Assembly: GCA_048267965.1 (NCBI GenBank)
Contig: JBLWWK010000007.1
Coordinates: 76,961-140,960, forward strand
Direction of reading: 5' to 3'
Length of the DNA: 64,000 nt
DNA from: GCA-2705995 sp048267965
Lineage (GTDB): Bacteria > Bacteroidota > Bacteroidia > Flavobacteriales_G > Salibacteraceae
The position numbers were made by a program, and so were the translations under genes. The notes beneath the pieces were generated by a model. The model had not been told where the DNA came from. It saw nothing but the letters and a program-made list of their open reading frames with translations, and ran no database searches. The number at the start of each line of letters is the position of its first letter. The first letter of the stretch is position 1. Shown piece after piece: positions 17,338 to 26,388 of the stretch.

Positions 17338-18309
17338 ATGGAAAATAGCTGGGATGTAATTATTGTAGGAGCCGGTCCTATTGGGCTAGCATGTGGAATT
17401 GAAGCAGAAAAACAACAACTCTCTTACTGTATTTTTGATAAAGAAGCGTTGGTGAATTCGATTTACCATTATCCGCTAGGGATGACTTTCTTTTCTTCAT
17501 CAGAAAAGTTAGAGATTGGTGGTGTTCCGTTTGTTTCGCATCAGCCTAAACCTACTAGAAACGAAGCGTTAGAGTATTACCGAAGAGTAACTCAAAAGTG
17601 GAATTTAAACCTGAAATTGTACGAAGAAATTGGTCAAATTTCATCTTTTGAAGAAGGTTTTGCTGTAGAAACGGCAAAAGGTTCCTACCGAGCTAAGAAA
17701 ATTGTAGTCGCTACGGGTTTTTACGATTTGCCGCATAAAATGAATGTTTTGGGAGAAGATTTACCTAAAGTGATGCATTATTACCGAGAGCCACATCCGT
17801 TTTACGGACAAAAAGTAGTGGTAGTGGGAGCATCAAATTCTTCGGTAGATGCTGCGCTAGAATGCTACCGAAAAGGAGCTGAGGTAACCATGTTAGTGCG
17901 AGGCAACCAAATTGGCGAACGCGTAAAATACTGGGTGAAACCCGATATTGAAAATCGTATTGCAGAAGGAGCCATTCAAGCATTTTTTAATGCCACTATT
18001 CAAGAAATTACTCCTCATTCTGTGCGTTTTAATTACCAAGGTGAATCGAAAGAAATTCCCAACGATTTTGTACTGGCCTTAACGGGGTATGAACCCAATT
18101 TTGAGTTTTTAGAAAGAATGGGAATTGAGTTTGAAAACGATGAGTTTAGAACACCAAGCCATTTGCCAGCTACCATGGAAACCAATGTAAAAGGGGTTTA
18201 CTTAGCAGGGGTAATCTGCGGTGGTTTACAAACCAATAAATGGTTTATAGAGAATTCTCGCGTTCATGCCGAAATAATTATGAATACTATTGCGAAGCAA
18301 TTAAAATAG
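17338..18309 (+). CDS. ypdA: YpdA-type putative bacillithiol disulfide reductase
   Basis: 323 residues. FAD-binding VIIVGAGPIGLACGIEAE at the N-terminus and a second GxGxxG-like site VVVVGASNSSVDAALE for NADPH; IGGVPFVSHQPKPTRNEALEYYRRV and the closing LAGVICGG are hallmarks of the YpdA family. These enzymes recycle oxidised bacillithiol in Firmicutes and accompany bacillithiol synthesis genes in some Bacteroidota. No CxxC is present, as expected for the family. The genome word at 17680 encodes GSY. Confidence 0.88.
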   Translation: MENSWDVIIVGAGPIGLACGIEAEKQQLSYCIFDKEALVNSIYHYPLGMTFFSSSEKLEIGGVPFVSHQPKPTRNEALEYYRRVTQKWNLNLKLYEEIGQISSFEEGFAVETAKGSYRAKKIVVATGFYDLPHKMNVLGEDLPKVMHYYREPHPFYGQKVVVVGASNSSVDAALECYRKGAEVTMLVRGNQIGERVKYWVKPDIENRIAEGAIQAFFNATIQEITPHSVRFNYQGESKEIPNDFVLALTGYEPNFEFLERMGIEFENDEFRTPSHLPATMETNVKGVYLAGVICGGLQTNKWFIENSRVHAEIIMNTIAKQLK

Positions 18310-18333
18310 AATCTACCTAAACAGAAGCCGAAT

Positions 18334-19095
18334 ATGAAGCTGATTTCTTGGAATGTAAACGGAATTAGAGCCGTTGTAAAAAAAGATTTTTTATCAGAAG
18401 TTGAAAAAATGAATCCAGATGTGTTGTGTTTGCAAGAAACCAAAGCACAAGACGATCAAGTGGTAGAAGCGCTTGAAGAGTTAAAAGGCTACCATATTTA
18501 TAGCAACTCTGCAGAGCGAAAAGGATACAGTGGTACGGCTATCTTATCGAAAGAAAAACCAATTTCGGTACAGAGTGATTTAGGCATCGAAGAGCACGAC
18601 CAAGAAGGAAGGGTGCTCACCGCAGAATTCGAAAATTTCTACTTGGTGAATACCTATGTTCCGAACAGTGGTCAGCAATTAGTGCGTTTAGATTACCGAG
18701 AAACTTGGGACGAGGCATTAAGAAATCACCTTGCTAAGTTAGAAGCCACTAAACCCGTAATGTTATGCGGAGATTTAAATGTGGCGCACCAAGAGATAGA
18801 TATTGCTCGTCCTAAATCGAACTACAACAAAAGCGCTGGTTATACGCAACGAGAAATAGATGGTTTAACAGCCCATTTAGATGCTGGTTATGTAGATTCT
18901 TGGCGAGTGCAACATCCTGAAGAAGTGAAATATTCTTGGTGGAGTTACCGAATGGGAGCAAGAAAGAAAAACATTGGTTGGCGGTTAGATTATTTCTTGG
19001 TGAGCGAAAAACTGATGCCCCATGTGCAAGAAACTTTTATCTTAAACGATGTAATGGGATCTGACCATTGCCCGGTAGGTTTAGAAATCGACTAA
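18334..19095 (+). CDS. xth: Exodeoxyribonuclease III
   Basis: 253 residues of the exonuclease III/AP endonuclease family. MKLISWNVNGIRA, LQETKA (catalytic Glu), YVPNSG, CGDLNVAHQEIDIA (Asp/Asn) and the terminal GSDHCPVGLEI (catalytic His) are all intact. It cleaves at abasic sites in base excision repair. It starts 24 bp after ypdA. Confidence 0.95.
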   Translation: MKLISWNVNGIRAVVKKDFLSEVEKMNPDVLCLQETKAQDDQVVEALEELKGYHIYSNSAERKGYSGTAILSKEKPISVQSDLGIEEHDQEGRVLTAEFENFYLVNTYVPNSGQQLVRLDYRETWDEALRNHLAKLEATKPVMLCGDLNVAHQEIDIARPKSNYNKSAGYTQREIDGLTAHLDAGYVDSWRVQHPEEVKYSWWSYRMGARKKNIGWRLDYFLVSEKLMPHVQETFILNDVMGSDHCPVGLEID

Positions 19096-19159
19096 ACCAG
19101 CCAAAAAAGTTAAATGGTTATTTTTAAAGATACTAGAGTAAAAAACAATTGAGCATACC

Positions 19160-20011
19160 ATGGAAGAACTAGGGCTAAATACGGAGCAAATACAAGAGTA
19201 CACCTTGTTAATGTATAATTGGCTTCTCGATAAGGGGCCTAAGTTGGTACTAGCCATATTGTTCTTCTTTGTGGGCATTAAGGTGATTAATTGGCTGATT
19301 AAGAAAAGCGAAAAAGCCATGTCTGTAGCAAAAATTGATGCTACTTTAATTCCCTTCTTGAGTAATGTGTTGGGTTGGTCTCTAAAGATTATGTTGCTTA
19401 TCAGTGTGGCTTCTATGATTGGCGTAGAAACTACCTCGTTTGTAGCCATGATTGGTGCGGCAGGTTTAGCCATCGGGTTAGCACTCCAGGGCACGTTGCA
19501 AAACTTTGCGGGAGGTGTAATCTTACTGATATTTAAGCCTTTTAAAGTAGGCGACTTAATAGAAGCAAACGGTTACAAAGGCAAAGTAGAAGAGATTCAC
19601 ATTTTAGTAACCAAGCTAGTTACCTTACAAAACGAATTGGTAATTATCCCTAACGGAACATTAAGCAACGGAAGCTTAAAAAACTTCTCGGCTCAAGGTA
19701 GCATTCGGGTAGATATGATGATTGGTGTTAGTTACGATGCCGATATTGACGAAGCTATTCGCAGAATGAAGGGCATTTTAGAAAGAGACGAACGTGTTTT
19801 AAAAACTCCAGAGCCCGTGGTAGGCGTATACGAATATGCCGATAGCAGCATTAACTTAGTAGTTAGACCACATACAACAGTAGAAAATTATTGGTCAGTT
19901 TGGTTCGAAACGCATTATCAGATGAAAAAAGAACTAGACGATGCAGGAATTAATATTCCGTTTCCGCAGCGAGATGTTCATTTATTTCAACATCCAGCAA
20001 ACAAAAAATAA
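19160..20011 (+). CDS. Small-conductance mechanosensitive channel (MscS family)
   Basis: 283 residues. Three hydrophobic segments (about residues 22-42, 65-85, 90-115), then the TM3-to-beta-domain signature LQGTLQNFAGGVILLIFKPFKVGD and the cytoplasmic beta/alpha vestibule (VEEIHILVTKLVT, IPNGTLSNG). Opens under membrane tension to relieve hypo-osmotic shock. Followed by a strong terminator shared with the RRM gene. Confidence 0.95.
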   Translation: MEELGLNTEQIQEYTLLMYNWLLDKGPKLVLAILFFFVGIKVINWLIKKSEKAMSVAKIDATLIPFLSNVLGWSLKIMLLISVASMIGVETTSFVAMIGAAGLAIGLALQGTLQNFAGGVILLIFKPFKVGDLIEANGYKGKVEEIHILVTKLVTLQNELVIIPNGTLSNGSLKNFSAQGSIRVDMMIGVSYDADIDEAIRRMKGILERDERVLKTPEPVVGVYEYADSSINLVVRPHTTVENYWSVWFETHYQMKKELDDAGINIPFPQRDVHLFQHPANKK

Positions 20012-20017
20012 GCGCAT

Positions 20018-20048
20018 AAAAAAAGCCTCTCTCCGAGAGGCTTTTTTT
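20018..20048. terminator. Bidirectional intrinsic terminator
   Basis: Stem GCCTCTC (20025-20031) with GAGAGGC (20035-20041), loop TCC, extended by seven A and seven T on the outside. Lies between convergent mscS and the RRM protein gene. Confidence 0.92.
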
Positions 20049-20071
20049 ATTTATGTTCACGAAGAGAGATC

Positions 20072-20362
20072 TTAATATCTTCTTTCTCTTCTTCCGCCAC
20101 CGCCACCGCGGTTGTTGCTTTTGCGATCTTCTGCTTCTTTAACAGTCATCTCGCGACCATCATACTCAGCACCGTGTAATTCTTCGATAGCTTTGCGAGC
20201 AGCGTCATCATCTGACATCTCAACAAATCCGAAACCACGAGAACGGCCAGTTTCACGATCGTTTACAATTTTAGCAGACGAAACTTCGCCATACTCTTCA
20301 AAAATGTCCTGTAAATCGCTGCTTTCAATGCGATAGCTCAGGTTAGCTACAAAAATGTTCAT
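20072..20362 (-). CDS. RNA recognition motif (RRM) RNA-binding protein
   Basis: 96 residues: one RRM (residues 1-~78) with RNP2 IFVANL and RNP1 RGFGFVEM, then a short basic glycine-arginine tail (RGGGGGRRERRY). Small single-RRM proteins of this kind are common and abundant in Bacteroidota and are thought to act as RNA chaperones or post-transcriptional regulators. The nearest -7 box is at 20482-20489, which implies a leader of about 115 nt. Confidence 0.93.
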   Translation of the reverse strand: MNIFVANLSYRIESSDLQDIFEEYGEVSSAKIVNDRETGRSRGFGFVEMSDDDAARKAIEELHGAEYDGREMTVKEAEDRKSNNRGGGGGRRERRY

Positions 20363-20481
20363 ATAAAAAGACTAAAAATTAATAAAATGCGCTTTAAACA
20401 AAAGATAAACCTAGAACCGTCTTATCAATGAAATGATATCAAAAAAGAGAAAGTGCAGCGTCTCAATTATTTTCAGCGCTT

Positions 20482-20489
20482 CAAATGTA
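20482..20489 (-). promoter_or_regulatory. -7 promoter box and long leader of the RRM gene
   Basis: TACATTTG on the minus strand, exact TAnnTTTG. The stretch 20363-20475 would be an AT-rich 5' untranslated region; no reading frame is seen in it. Confidence 0.45.
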
Positions 20490-20580
20490 CGTTAATTTAA
20501 AACCCTCACTACGAGTTATGCAATAATTTAACATTCGTTACTTTTAGTTTTCATTCAATTAAAGTCTTGAAACACAGAAA

Positions 20581-21795
20581 TTATTCAATTAATGTTGTTT
20601 TAACTTGAATGTTACTATGTAGGGTTCTGTGCACTGGGCACTTATCAGCAATCTCTAGTAATCGCTTTATTTGGGTAGGATCCAATTCTCCTTCTATTTG
20701 TAAGTAACGTTGAAATACATCAATCTTATTTTTTGGGCTTTCTATATGTGAAGAGTCACTGGCATACTCTTTACTGTGGTCTACATGCACTTCGATTTCT
20801 TGCAAATTCCACTTTTTATTGTTGGCATACATTCTTAATGTCATAGCGGTGCAAGCAGCCAATGATGCAGCTAACAAATCATACGGAGTAGGGCCTAAAT
20901 CGTCTCCACCAACATCTGCGGGTTCATCGGCCAAAAAACGATGGTTACCCGCAATCATTTCTGTGGTGTAGCCACTGTGTTCTAATCGGGCTCCTACCTG
21001 GTTTTTTGTTTTAAAATGAGATTTATGCGCCTCTTGAATGTACCGTTTGGCCCAAGCTTCAATTAATTGCCCAACGTAGTGTGCGTCTTCCCGGTTGGTC
21101 AGTAAATGGTCGGCCTTGTCTAATGAAACAAACGACTTTGGATGATGCATTTTTTCATAAATCTCCTTAGCGTTTTCTATGCCCACAATAGTGTCTTGCG
21201 GACTATGAAATACCAAGACTGATTTACCTTTCAATTTGGGTTTTAGCTGATCGAGTGACCGGTTTTGCAAATCGTCTAAAAATTGCTTTTTAATAGTGAA
21301 TGGCCGTCCGCCAATAGAAACTTCAGCAATTCCTGTTTCTAAAATAGTTTCTTCGCTATCTTGAATTAAGTGTTTAACGTGTTCTGGGTTAGACGGAGAG
21401 CCAATAGTTACTACAGCATTTACATCTTCTAGTTGTGCAGCAGCATGCAAAACAGCAGCTCCGCCTAAACTGTGGCCAATTAAAATACTGGGTTGCTCGA
21501 AGTTCTCTTTTAAAAACGCGCAAGCATGCAGTAAATCTTGAATGTTCGATGAAAAATTAGAGTTTTCGAATTCGCCTTCGCTTTCTCCCAACCCTGAAAA
21601 ATCGAATCGTAAAACAGCAATTCCTTCTTGGGTTAAACCTCTGCTGATGTTATTAACGGCTTTAAAGTTTTTGCTGCACGTAAAACAATGGGCAAATACG
21701 GCAAAGAGCTTGGGTTTATTGCCCAGCGGAAAATCTAGGTAAGCCGCTAATTTTAAATTGTTTTCGCCTTGGAAAGAGATTTTTTGTGTTTTCAT
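20581..21795 (-). CDS. Alpha/beta hydrolase fused to an OsmC domain
   Basis: 404 residues. Residues ~1-255 are an alpha/beta hydrolase: FDFSGLGESEG, nucleophile serine in GHSLGGAA, DTIVG acidic loop and the DHLLT histidine. Residues ~265-404 are an OsmC/Ohr-like domain with PADVGGDDLGPTPYDLLAASLAACTA, the first peroxidatic cysteine, and the second cysteine in DKCPVHRTL. OsmC proteins reduce organic hydroperoxides with thiols. This fusion is a known architecture; how the two activities cooperate is unclear. Confidence 0.92.
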   Translation of the reverse strand: MKTQKISFQGENNLKLAAYLDFPLGNKPKLFAVFAHCFTCSKNFKAVNNISRGLTQEGIAVLRFDFSGLGESEGEFENSNFSSNIQDLLHACAFLKENFEQPSILIGHSLGGAAVLHAAAQLEDVNAVVTIGSPSNPEHVKHLIQDSEETILETGIAEVSIGGRPFTIKKQFLDDLQNRSLDQLKPKLKGKSVLVFHSPQDTIVGIENAKEIYEKMHHPKSFVSLDKADHLLTNREDAHYVGQLIEAWAKRYIQEAHKSHFKTKNQVGARLEHSGYTTEMIAGNHRFLADEPADVGGDDLGPTPYDLLAASLAACTAMTLRMYANNKKWNLQEIEVHVDHSKEYASDSSHIESPKNKIDVFQRYLQIEGELDPTQIKRLLEIADKCPVHRTLHSNIQVKTTLIE

Positions 21796-21809
21796 TGGGA
21801 GGTCTTTTT

Positions 21810-23270
21810 TTAGAGCAAAGGAGCAAATAGCCGTGCTATCGATTCAAAAATTCGATGAATAATGGGGCGTTTTTTCCACTCTGCATAACTTAACAAACGA
21901 GCATTTTCTCTGTCGTGTTCGAATTGCTCGGCTAATTTTTTTGTTAAATCGGTATCGTAAATAAAAGCGTTTACCTCAAAGTTGGTGAGAAAGCTTCGAT
22001 AGTCCATGTTGGCGGTTCCTACCGTTGAAAACTGATGATCGATTACCAGGGTTTTTGCGTGAATAAAGCCTTTGCGGTAGAGGTAAACTTTTACGCCCGC
22101 TTTTAATAAACTTTTTATGAAGGAACGCGTTGCAAAATGAGCTATGCGCGTATCGCTTTGTTCGGGGATAATTATTTCTACTTCGATGCCAGCTCTTACC
22201 GCAGTTGTTATGGCTGTAAGTATGCTTTCGTTAGGAATAAAATAGGGCGTGGTGATGAGAATACGCTCATTGGCTTCGGCAATGGCTGTGAATAAACCTT
22301 GCATAATGCTCGACCAATCTGAGTCGGGACCCGAACCCGTTATCTGAATGGGCAAAAGAGCATTTTCTATGGTGCTCGTAGGAAAATACAAGGGTGAAGG
22401 CTCGACCCATTTTTCGGAGGCAAATTTCCAATTCAGTAAAAAGAGAAGTTGCAAAGATTTGGTGGCTTCGCCTTCGATTTGAATATGTGTATCTCGCCAA
22501 TAACTTTGGTTGTAGCGATTATCGTAACGGTCAGAGAAATTGATTCCGCCTAAAAAACAAATGGTTCCGTCTACAACTACAATTTTTCGGTGATCACGGA
22601 AGTTAACTTTTGAAGTTAACCGCGGAAAACGAACCGGCATAAATGGATAAATCTCAATACCAGCTTGTGTTAATTGGTCTATGCTCGTTTGTGAAAGATG
22701 ATTACTACCTACATCATCGTAAATAATGCGCACTTCCACACCTCTTTGCGCTTTGGCAATTAATTTATCGAAAAGTTGTTGGGTAATGGTAGAGTCTTCA
22801 AGTATGTAGTATTCAAGGTGAATGTGGTGCTGAGCTTGGTCTATGGCATTAAAAATGGCGGGGAAGGTTTCTTCACCATTCACTAATAACTGAGCCTTGT
22901 TTTTAACGGTAAGAACCGCTTTTTCGTTGTTCATGATTAGTTTAGCCACTTTAATCCACTCAGAAAGGTGAGATTGAATGAGTTTCTCTTCTTGCCCAAA
23001 TTTGAAAATAAGTTCTTGGGTCCAGTTTTTTATAAACTCATTGTCTTGCAGTGCTTTGCGGCTGAAGAGCTTATCTTTTCGATAGTCTTGCCCAAAAAGT
23101 AAAAACACCAATAAACCAATAACGGGTAAGAGTAATATTACAATTAGATAAGAAGTGGTTTTTACAGGGTCGCGGTTTTGCAATAGCAATCGAAAACTGA
23201 TAAAAACTACGATTACGTAGTAAAGAATTAAACCAATTTCGTACGCCCAATCGAGGTAGTTCACATTCAA
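21810..23270 (-). CDS. cls: Cardiolipin synthase
   Basis: 486-residue membrane enzyme. Two N-terminal transmembrane segments (residues ~7-30 and ~38-58), then two phospholipase D motifs: HRKIVVVDG (~226) and HAKTLVIDH (~405), each HxKxxxxD. Joins two phosphatidylglycerols into cardiolipin at the inner membrane. 14 bp upstream of the hydrolase-OsmC gene, possibly co-transcribed. The genome word at 22014 encodes VGT just after the second HKD motif. Confidence 0.94.
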   Translation of the reverse strand: MNVNYLDWAYEIGLILYYVIVVFISFRLLLQNRDPVKTTSYLIVILLLPVIGLLVFLLFGQDYRKDKLFSRKALQDNEFIKNWTQELIFKFGQEEKLIQSHLSEWIKVAKLIMNNEKAVLTVKNKAQLLVNGEETFPAIFNAIDQAQHHIHLEYYILEDSTITQQLFDKLIAKAQRGVEVRIIYDDVGSNHLSQTSIDQLTQAGIEIYPFMPVRFPRLTSKVNFRDHRKIVVVDGTICFLGGINFSDRYDNRYNQSYWRDTHIQIEGEATKSLQLLFLLNWKFASEKWVEPSPLYFPTSTIENALLPIQITGSGPDSDWSSIMQGLFTAIAEANERILITTPYFIPNESILTAITTAVRAGIEVEIIIPEQSDTRIAHFATRSFIKSLLKAGVKVYLYRKGFIHAKTLVIDHQFSTVGTANMDYRSFLTNFEVNAFIYDTDLTKKLAEQFEHDRENARLLSYAEWKKRPIIHRIFESIARLFAPLL

Positions 23271-23361
23271 TTATTTTGCTTGTGCGAAAATTACACAACT
23301 TAATGGTGATTCTTTCCCAAAATGTAGAGGGTTTCTACTATTAGATAGGTAAATGGAATTG

Positions 23362-23369
23362 TATTTTTG
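23362..23369 (+). promoter_or_regulatory. -7 promoter box directly before the WG-repeat gene
   Basis: TATTTTTG, exact TAnnTTTG, 5 bp before the ATG at 23375; transcription probably starts at or next to the start codon (leaderless mRNA). Confidence 0.5.
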
Positions 23370-23374
23370 CATTA

Positions 23375-25597
23375 ATGTTCAGCAAAATTATTCAATTGAG
23401 ATTTAGCAACGTTGTGGGCTGTTTTTTTGTGCTCTTCTTTTTAATAAACACTGCTCAGGCAGGTAAATTAAAAAGAGCGTTTGAAGCATTAGAAGTCTAC
23501 AATTATTTTAAAGCCAAAGAGCTTTTTGAAAAATCGTTAAAGCGCCAACCAGCAGGAGCCGCATTCGGTTTAAGCTTAATTTACGCTAACAATAAAAATC
23601 CGTTTTACGAGCTAGAAAAGGCATATGTCTACATTTTAAAAAGCGATTCTGCTTACCGTTTTCTCGATGAAAAAGACCGAGAAAAATTGCTCGAATTACA
23701 AGTAGATTCTCTCGTCATTTTGCAACAGAAAAAGGCCGTTTCTCATCAATTTTATCAGAATACAAAAGAGAAAAATTCAGAAAATGCCTACCAACAATTT
23801 ATCGATAACCATCCGTGGGCTAACGAGTTAGAGTCTGCTATTCGCAGGCGCAATCAATTGGCATTCGACTCGGTAAAAGAAATTCACACTTACGAAGCGT
23901 ACAACGCGTTCCTACAGAAATACCCAGATGCATTGCAAGCCGAAGAGGCCCAAGCTCAATACGATGTTTTATTTTTTAAAGCCCAAACGGCAGAAAACAC
24001 ATTGGTAAGCTACCAAGCGTTTTTGTTGCATTACGGTGATAGCCCGTATGTAAGTGCCGCCCAAGACAGTATCTATCAATTGAGTACCCGCGATAAAACC
24101 ATTTCTTCTTATGAGCGCTTTATAAGAAGGAACCCCCAAAATAGAAATGTAAACACTGCTTGGCAACGTATTTACGCCTTGTATACAGATGATTACACAC
24201 CAGAATCGATCAGTGAGTTCTTGCTCGATTACCCGAATTATCCGTACAGAAACGAAGCGTTTAAAGATTTTGAATTAGCACAAATAGAGTTTGTACCGTT
24301 TAAAGCTAAGGTGGGCAACGAAAGCAAATGGGGATTTCTAGATACCTTGGGCAATGTGAGAATTGAGCCGCAATTTCAATTTGCGAGTGGTTTTACTGAA
24401 GGATTAGCCGTTGTTGGGCAAAACAACAAAATGGGATTTGTTAACAAAAAAGGGGAGTTGGTGATTGCTCCTGAGTACGATGAGGCTTTTCGGTTCGATG
24501 CAGGAATGGCTACTGTGATTAAAAACGATTTGTACGGAAGCATCGATAAAAAAGGAAATGAAATAATTGCCATAGAATACGAAGAGTTAGGTGCTTTAAA
24601 ATCAGGTTTGATTCTGGCTAAGAAAAACGATTTGTACGGCTACTTACTTCCATCAGGAGAAGTGAAAATCGATTTTAACTATCAGTTTGCGTACGATTTT
24701 GAGGGTTCTTATGCGTTGGTAGAAAACGACACAGCTACGGGGTTAATTGATGTAAACGGAATTGAGGTGGTTCCCATCTTTTACGAGAAATTGAGCTTTT
24801 TAACACCCGAAATTTTAAAAGCAAAAACAAACGGATATTTCGGTATTATCACCGTTTTGGGCGATACGATTGTTCCGTTCGAATACGATTACATTGGCGA
24901 GGTAAACAACAACCGCATGTTGGCTGTGAAAGAAAACGAATACCATTATCTCAACTTGAAAGGCCACATTGCGTTTGATAAAACGTATCCGTACGAACCG
25001 GCTGCTCTCAACTATGCAGTCTTTCAAAAAGGCTATGCCATTTACAAAAATAAGAAAGGCCATTTTGGGATTATCGATACGTTAGGAAGTCGAATTTTCC
25101 CGGCTATCTTCGATAACGTAGGCACTTACGATACTACTTTAACTGCCGTAAAACGCTACGGAAAATGGGGATATGCCAATGCAGATGTTCAGCTTATTAT
25201 TGGTTACAAATATACCTATGCCTGGCCTTTCGAAAATGGAATGGCTAAAGTAGAAAAAGACCGTTTGCAAGCAATAATTGATGAAAAAGGTGAAACCATT
25301 ATTCCTTTTGAATATGCATCGTTACAAGTGCGACCCGATTCGTTAATTAGGGTAGAAACCACAGACCGCAAAAAAGGCTTAATCTCGATGAGCAACGTAA
25401 AAGTGTTGCCGCCCATTTTTGATCAAATTCAACCTTTTTCGAAAACGATTTTAAGCGTAGAAAAAGACGGCAAAATGGCGCTTTATAATACTTTCGAGCG
25501 CGCTTTCTTTTACACAGAACCGGGGTTTTTAGAAGCTATTTCGGCTTCAGAAAACGAGCAACAACCCGCAGAAAATACCGTTGATTCAGAAGAATAA
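23375..25597 (+). CDS. WG-repeat protein with N-terminal helical repeats
   Basis: 740 residues. A signal peptide (ending about TAQAGK) is followed by ~280 residues of TPR-like helices (for example AFEALEVYNYFKAKELFEKSL) and then a long row of WG repeats (~310-710; KWGFLDTLGNV, KMGFVNKKGELVIAPEYDEA, KKGHFGIIDTLGSRIFPAIFD, KWGYANADVQLIIGY), which fold as a beta-propeller-like array. No enzymatic motif. Probably a periplasmic scaffold or binding protein. Its stop TAA shares the A with the next start (TAATG), so the two products are translationally coupled. Confidence 0.85.
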   Translation: MFSKIIQLRFSNVVGCFFVLFFLINTAQAGKLKRAFEALEVYNYFKAKELFEKSLKRQPAGAAFGLSLIYANNKNPFYELEKAYVYILKSDSAYRFLDEKDREKLLELQVDSLVILQQKKAVSHQFYQNTKEKNSENAYQQFIDNHPWANELESAIRRRNQLAFDSVKEIHTYEAYNAFLQKYPDALQAEEAQAQYDVLFFKAQTAENTLVSYQAFLLHYGDSPYVSAAQDSIYQLSTRDKTISSYERFIRRNPQNRNVNTAWQRIYALYTDDYTPESISEFLLDYPNYPYRNEAFKDFELAQIEFVPFKAKVGNESKWGFLDTLGNVRIEPQFQFASGFTEGLAVVGQNNKMGFVNKKGELVIAPEYDEAFRFDAGMATVIKNDLYGSIDKKGNEIIAIEYEELGALKSGLILAKKNDLYGYLLPSGEVKIDFNYQFAYDFEGSYALVENDTATGLIDVNGIEVVPIFYEKLSFLTPEILKAKTNGYFGIITVLGDTIVPFEYDYIGEVNNNRMLAVKENEYHYLNLKGHIAFDKTYPYEPAALNYAVFQKGYAIYKNKKGHFGIIDTLGSRIFPAIFDNVGTYDTTLTAVKRYGKWGYANADVQLIIGYKYTYAWPFENGMAKVEKDRLQAIIDEKGETIIPFEYASLQVRPDSLIRVETTDRKKGLISMSNVKVLPPIFDQIQPFSKTILSVEKDGKMALYNTFERAFFYTEPGFLEAISASENEQQPAENTVDSEE

Positions 25598-26388
25598 TGC
25601 ACGCAATAGATCGATTTCTTGATTTTTTCGAAACCCACAAAATACCCATTGTAGGAACCGTACTCGTGCACTTTTTAATTATTGCACTGTTTAGCTTTTT
25701 CGGATTGTCAAAATCGGCAGAGACCACCACATCGGTAATCAAAATGGACTTTTCAGAGCCGAAAGTGGTTCCTACCGAGAAAGAAATCAAAGAGAAAGCT
25801 CAGCAAGAAGTGAGTCGAGACTTGGCTAATGCCACCAATAAAGCCAAAAACTTATCAAGCACCTCGAAACTGCCCGCGGACTACAATAAAATTAACGAGA
25901 AGGCAGTAGATCATCAGCAACGAAGCAGCGTTGAAGAAGAAATTAACGAACGGCTAAAAAACCTTGAACAAGAGGTGATTGCAGAGCAAAGAGCGAGCGG
26001 TTATGGCTATACAGCCCAAGAAGCAGAGGCGCTCATTAACTCGAAAAAACAACGTGAGTTAGAGAAAGTTGTCGAAAAAGAAGCTCAATCTGAAGGGGCC
26101 GTAAGTGGCCCTACAAACATCAGTTATCGCTTGGCCAATCGGTACGATACGTACATTTATGTGCCGGTCTATTTGTGCGAAGAAGGAGGGGAAGTTACCG
26201 TTAATATTGTGGTAGATCGGTCGGGTAAAGTGGCAGGCGCCAAAATAGATCAAGAATCTTCTAGAACTTCGAGTTCTTGCTTGCTGAATGCCGCCTTAAA
26301 AGCTGCGAAAGCGGCTCGATTTAACGCCTCTTCAACTGCCAACAAATTGCAGAATGGCTCTATGACTTTTCGCTTTTTGGGGAATTAG
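25597..26388 (+). CDS. TonB-like energy transducer protein
   Basis: 263 residues: a short cytoplasmic start, one transmembrane helix (~17-37), a long charged helical periplasmic stretch rich in K, E and Q (~60-165), and a C-terminal TonB-type domain (GGEVTVNIVVDRSGKVAGAKI, then a conserved-type CLLNAALKAAKAARF). The N-terminus fits proteins that couple to ExbB/ExbD, none of which are in the window. Coupled with the WG-repeat protein. The last 29 bp overlap the convergent DUF1853 gene. Two genome words occur near the start (25651 VGT, 25767 VPT). Confidence 0.75.
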   Translation: MHAIDRFLDFFETHKIPIVGTVLVHFLIIALFSFFGLSKSAETTTSVIKMDFSEPKVVPTEKEIKEKAQQEVSRDLANATNKAKNLSSTSKLPADYNKINEKAVDHQQRSSVEEEINERLKNLEQEVIAEQRASGYGYTAQEAEALINSKKQRELEKVVEKEAQSEGAVSGPTNISYRLANRYDTYIYVPVYLCEEGGEVTVNIVVDRSGKVAGAKIDQESSRTSSSCLLNAALKAAKAARFNASSTANKLQNGSMTFRFLGN

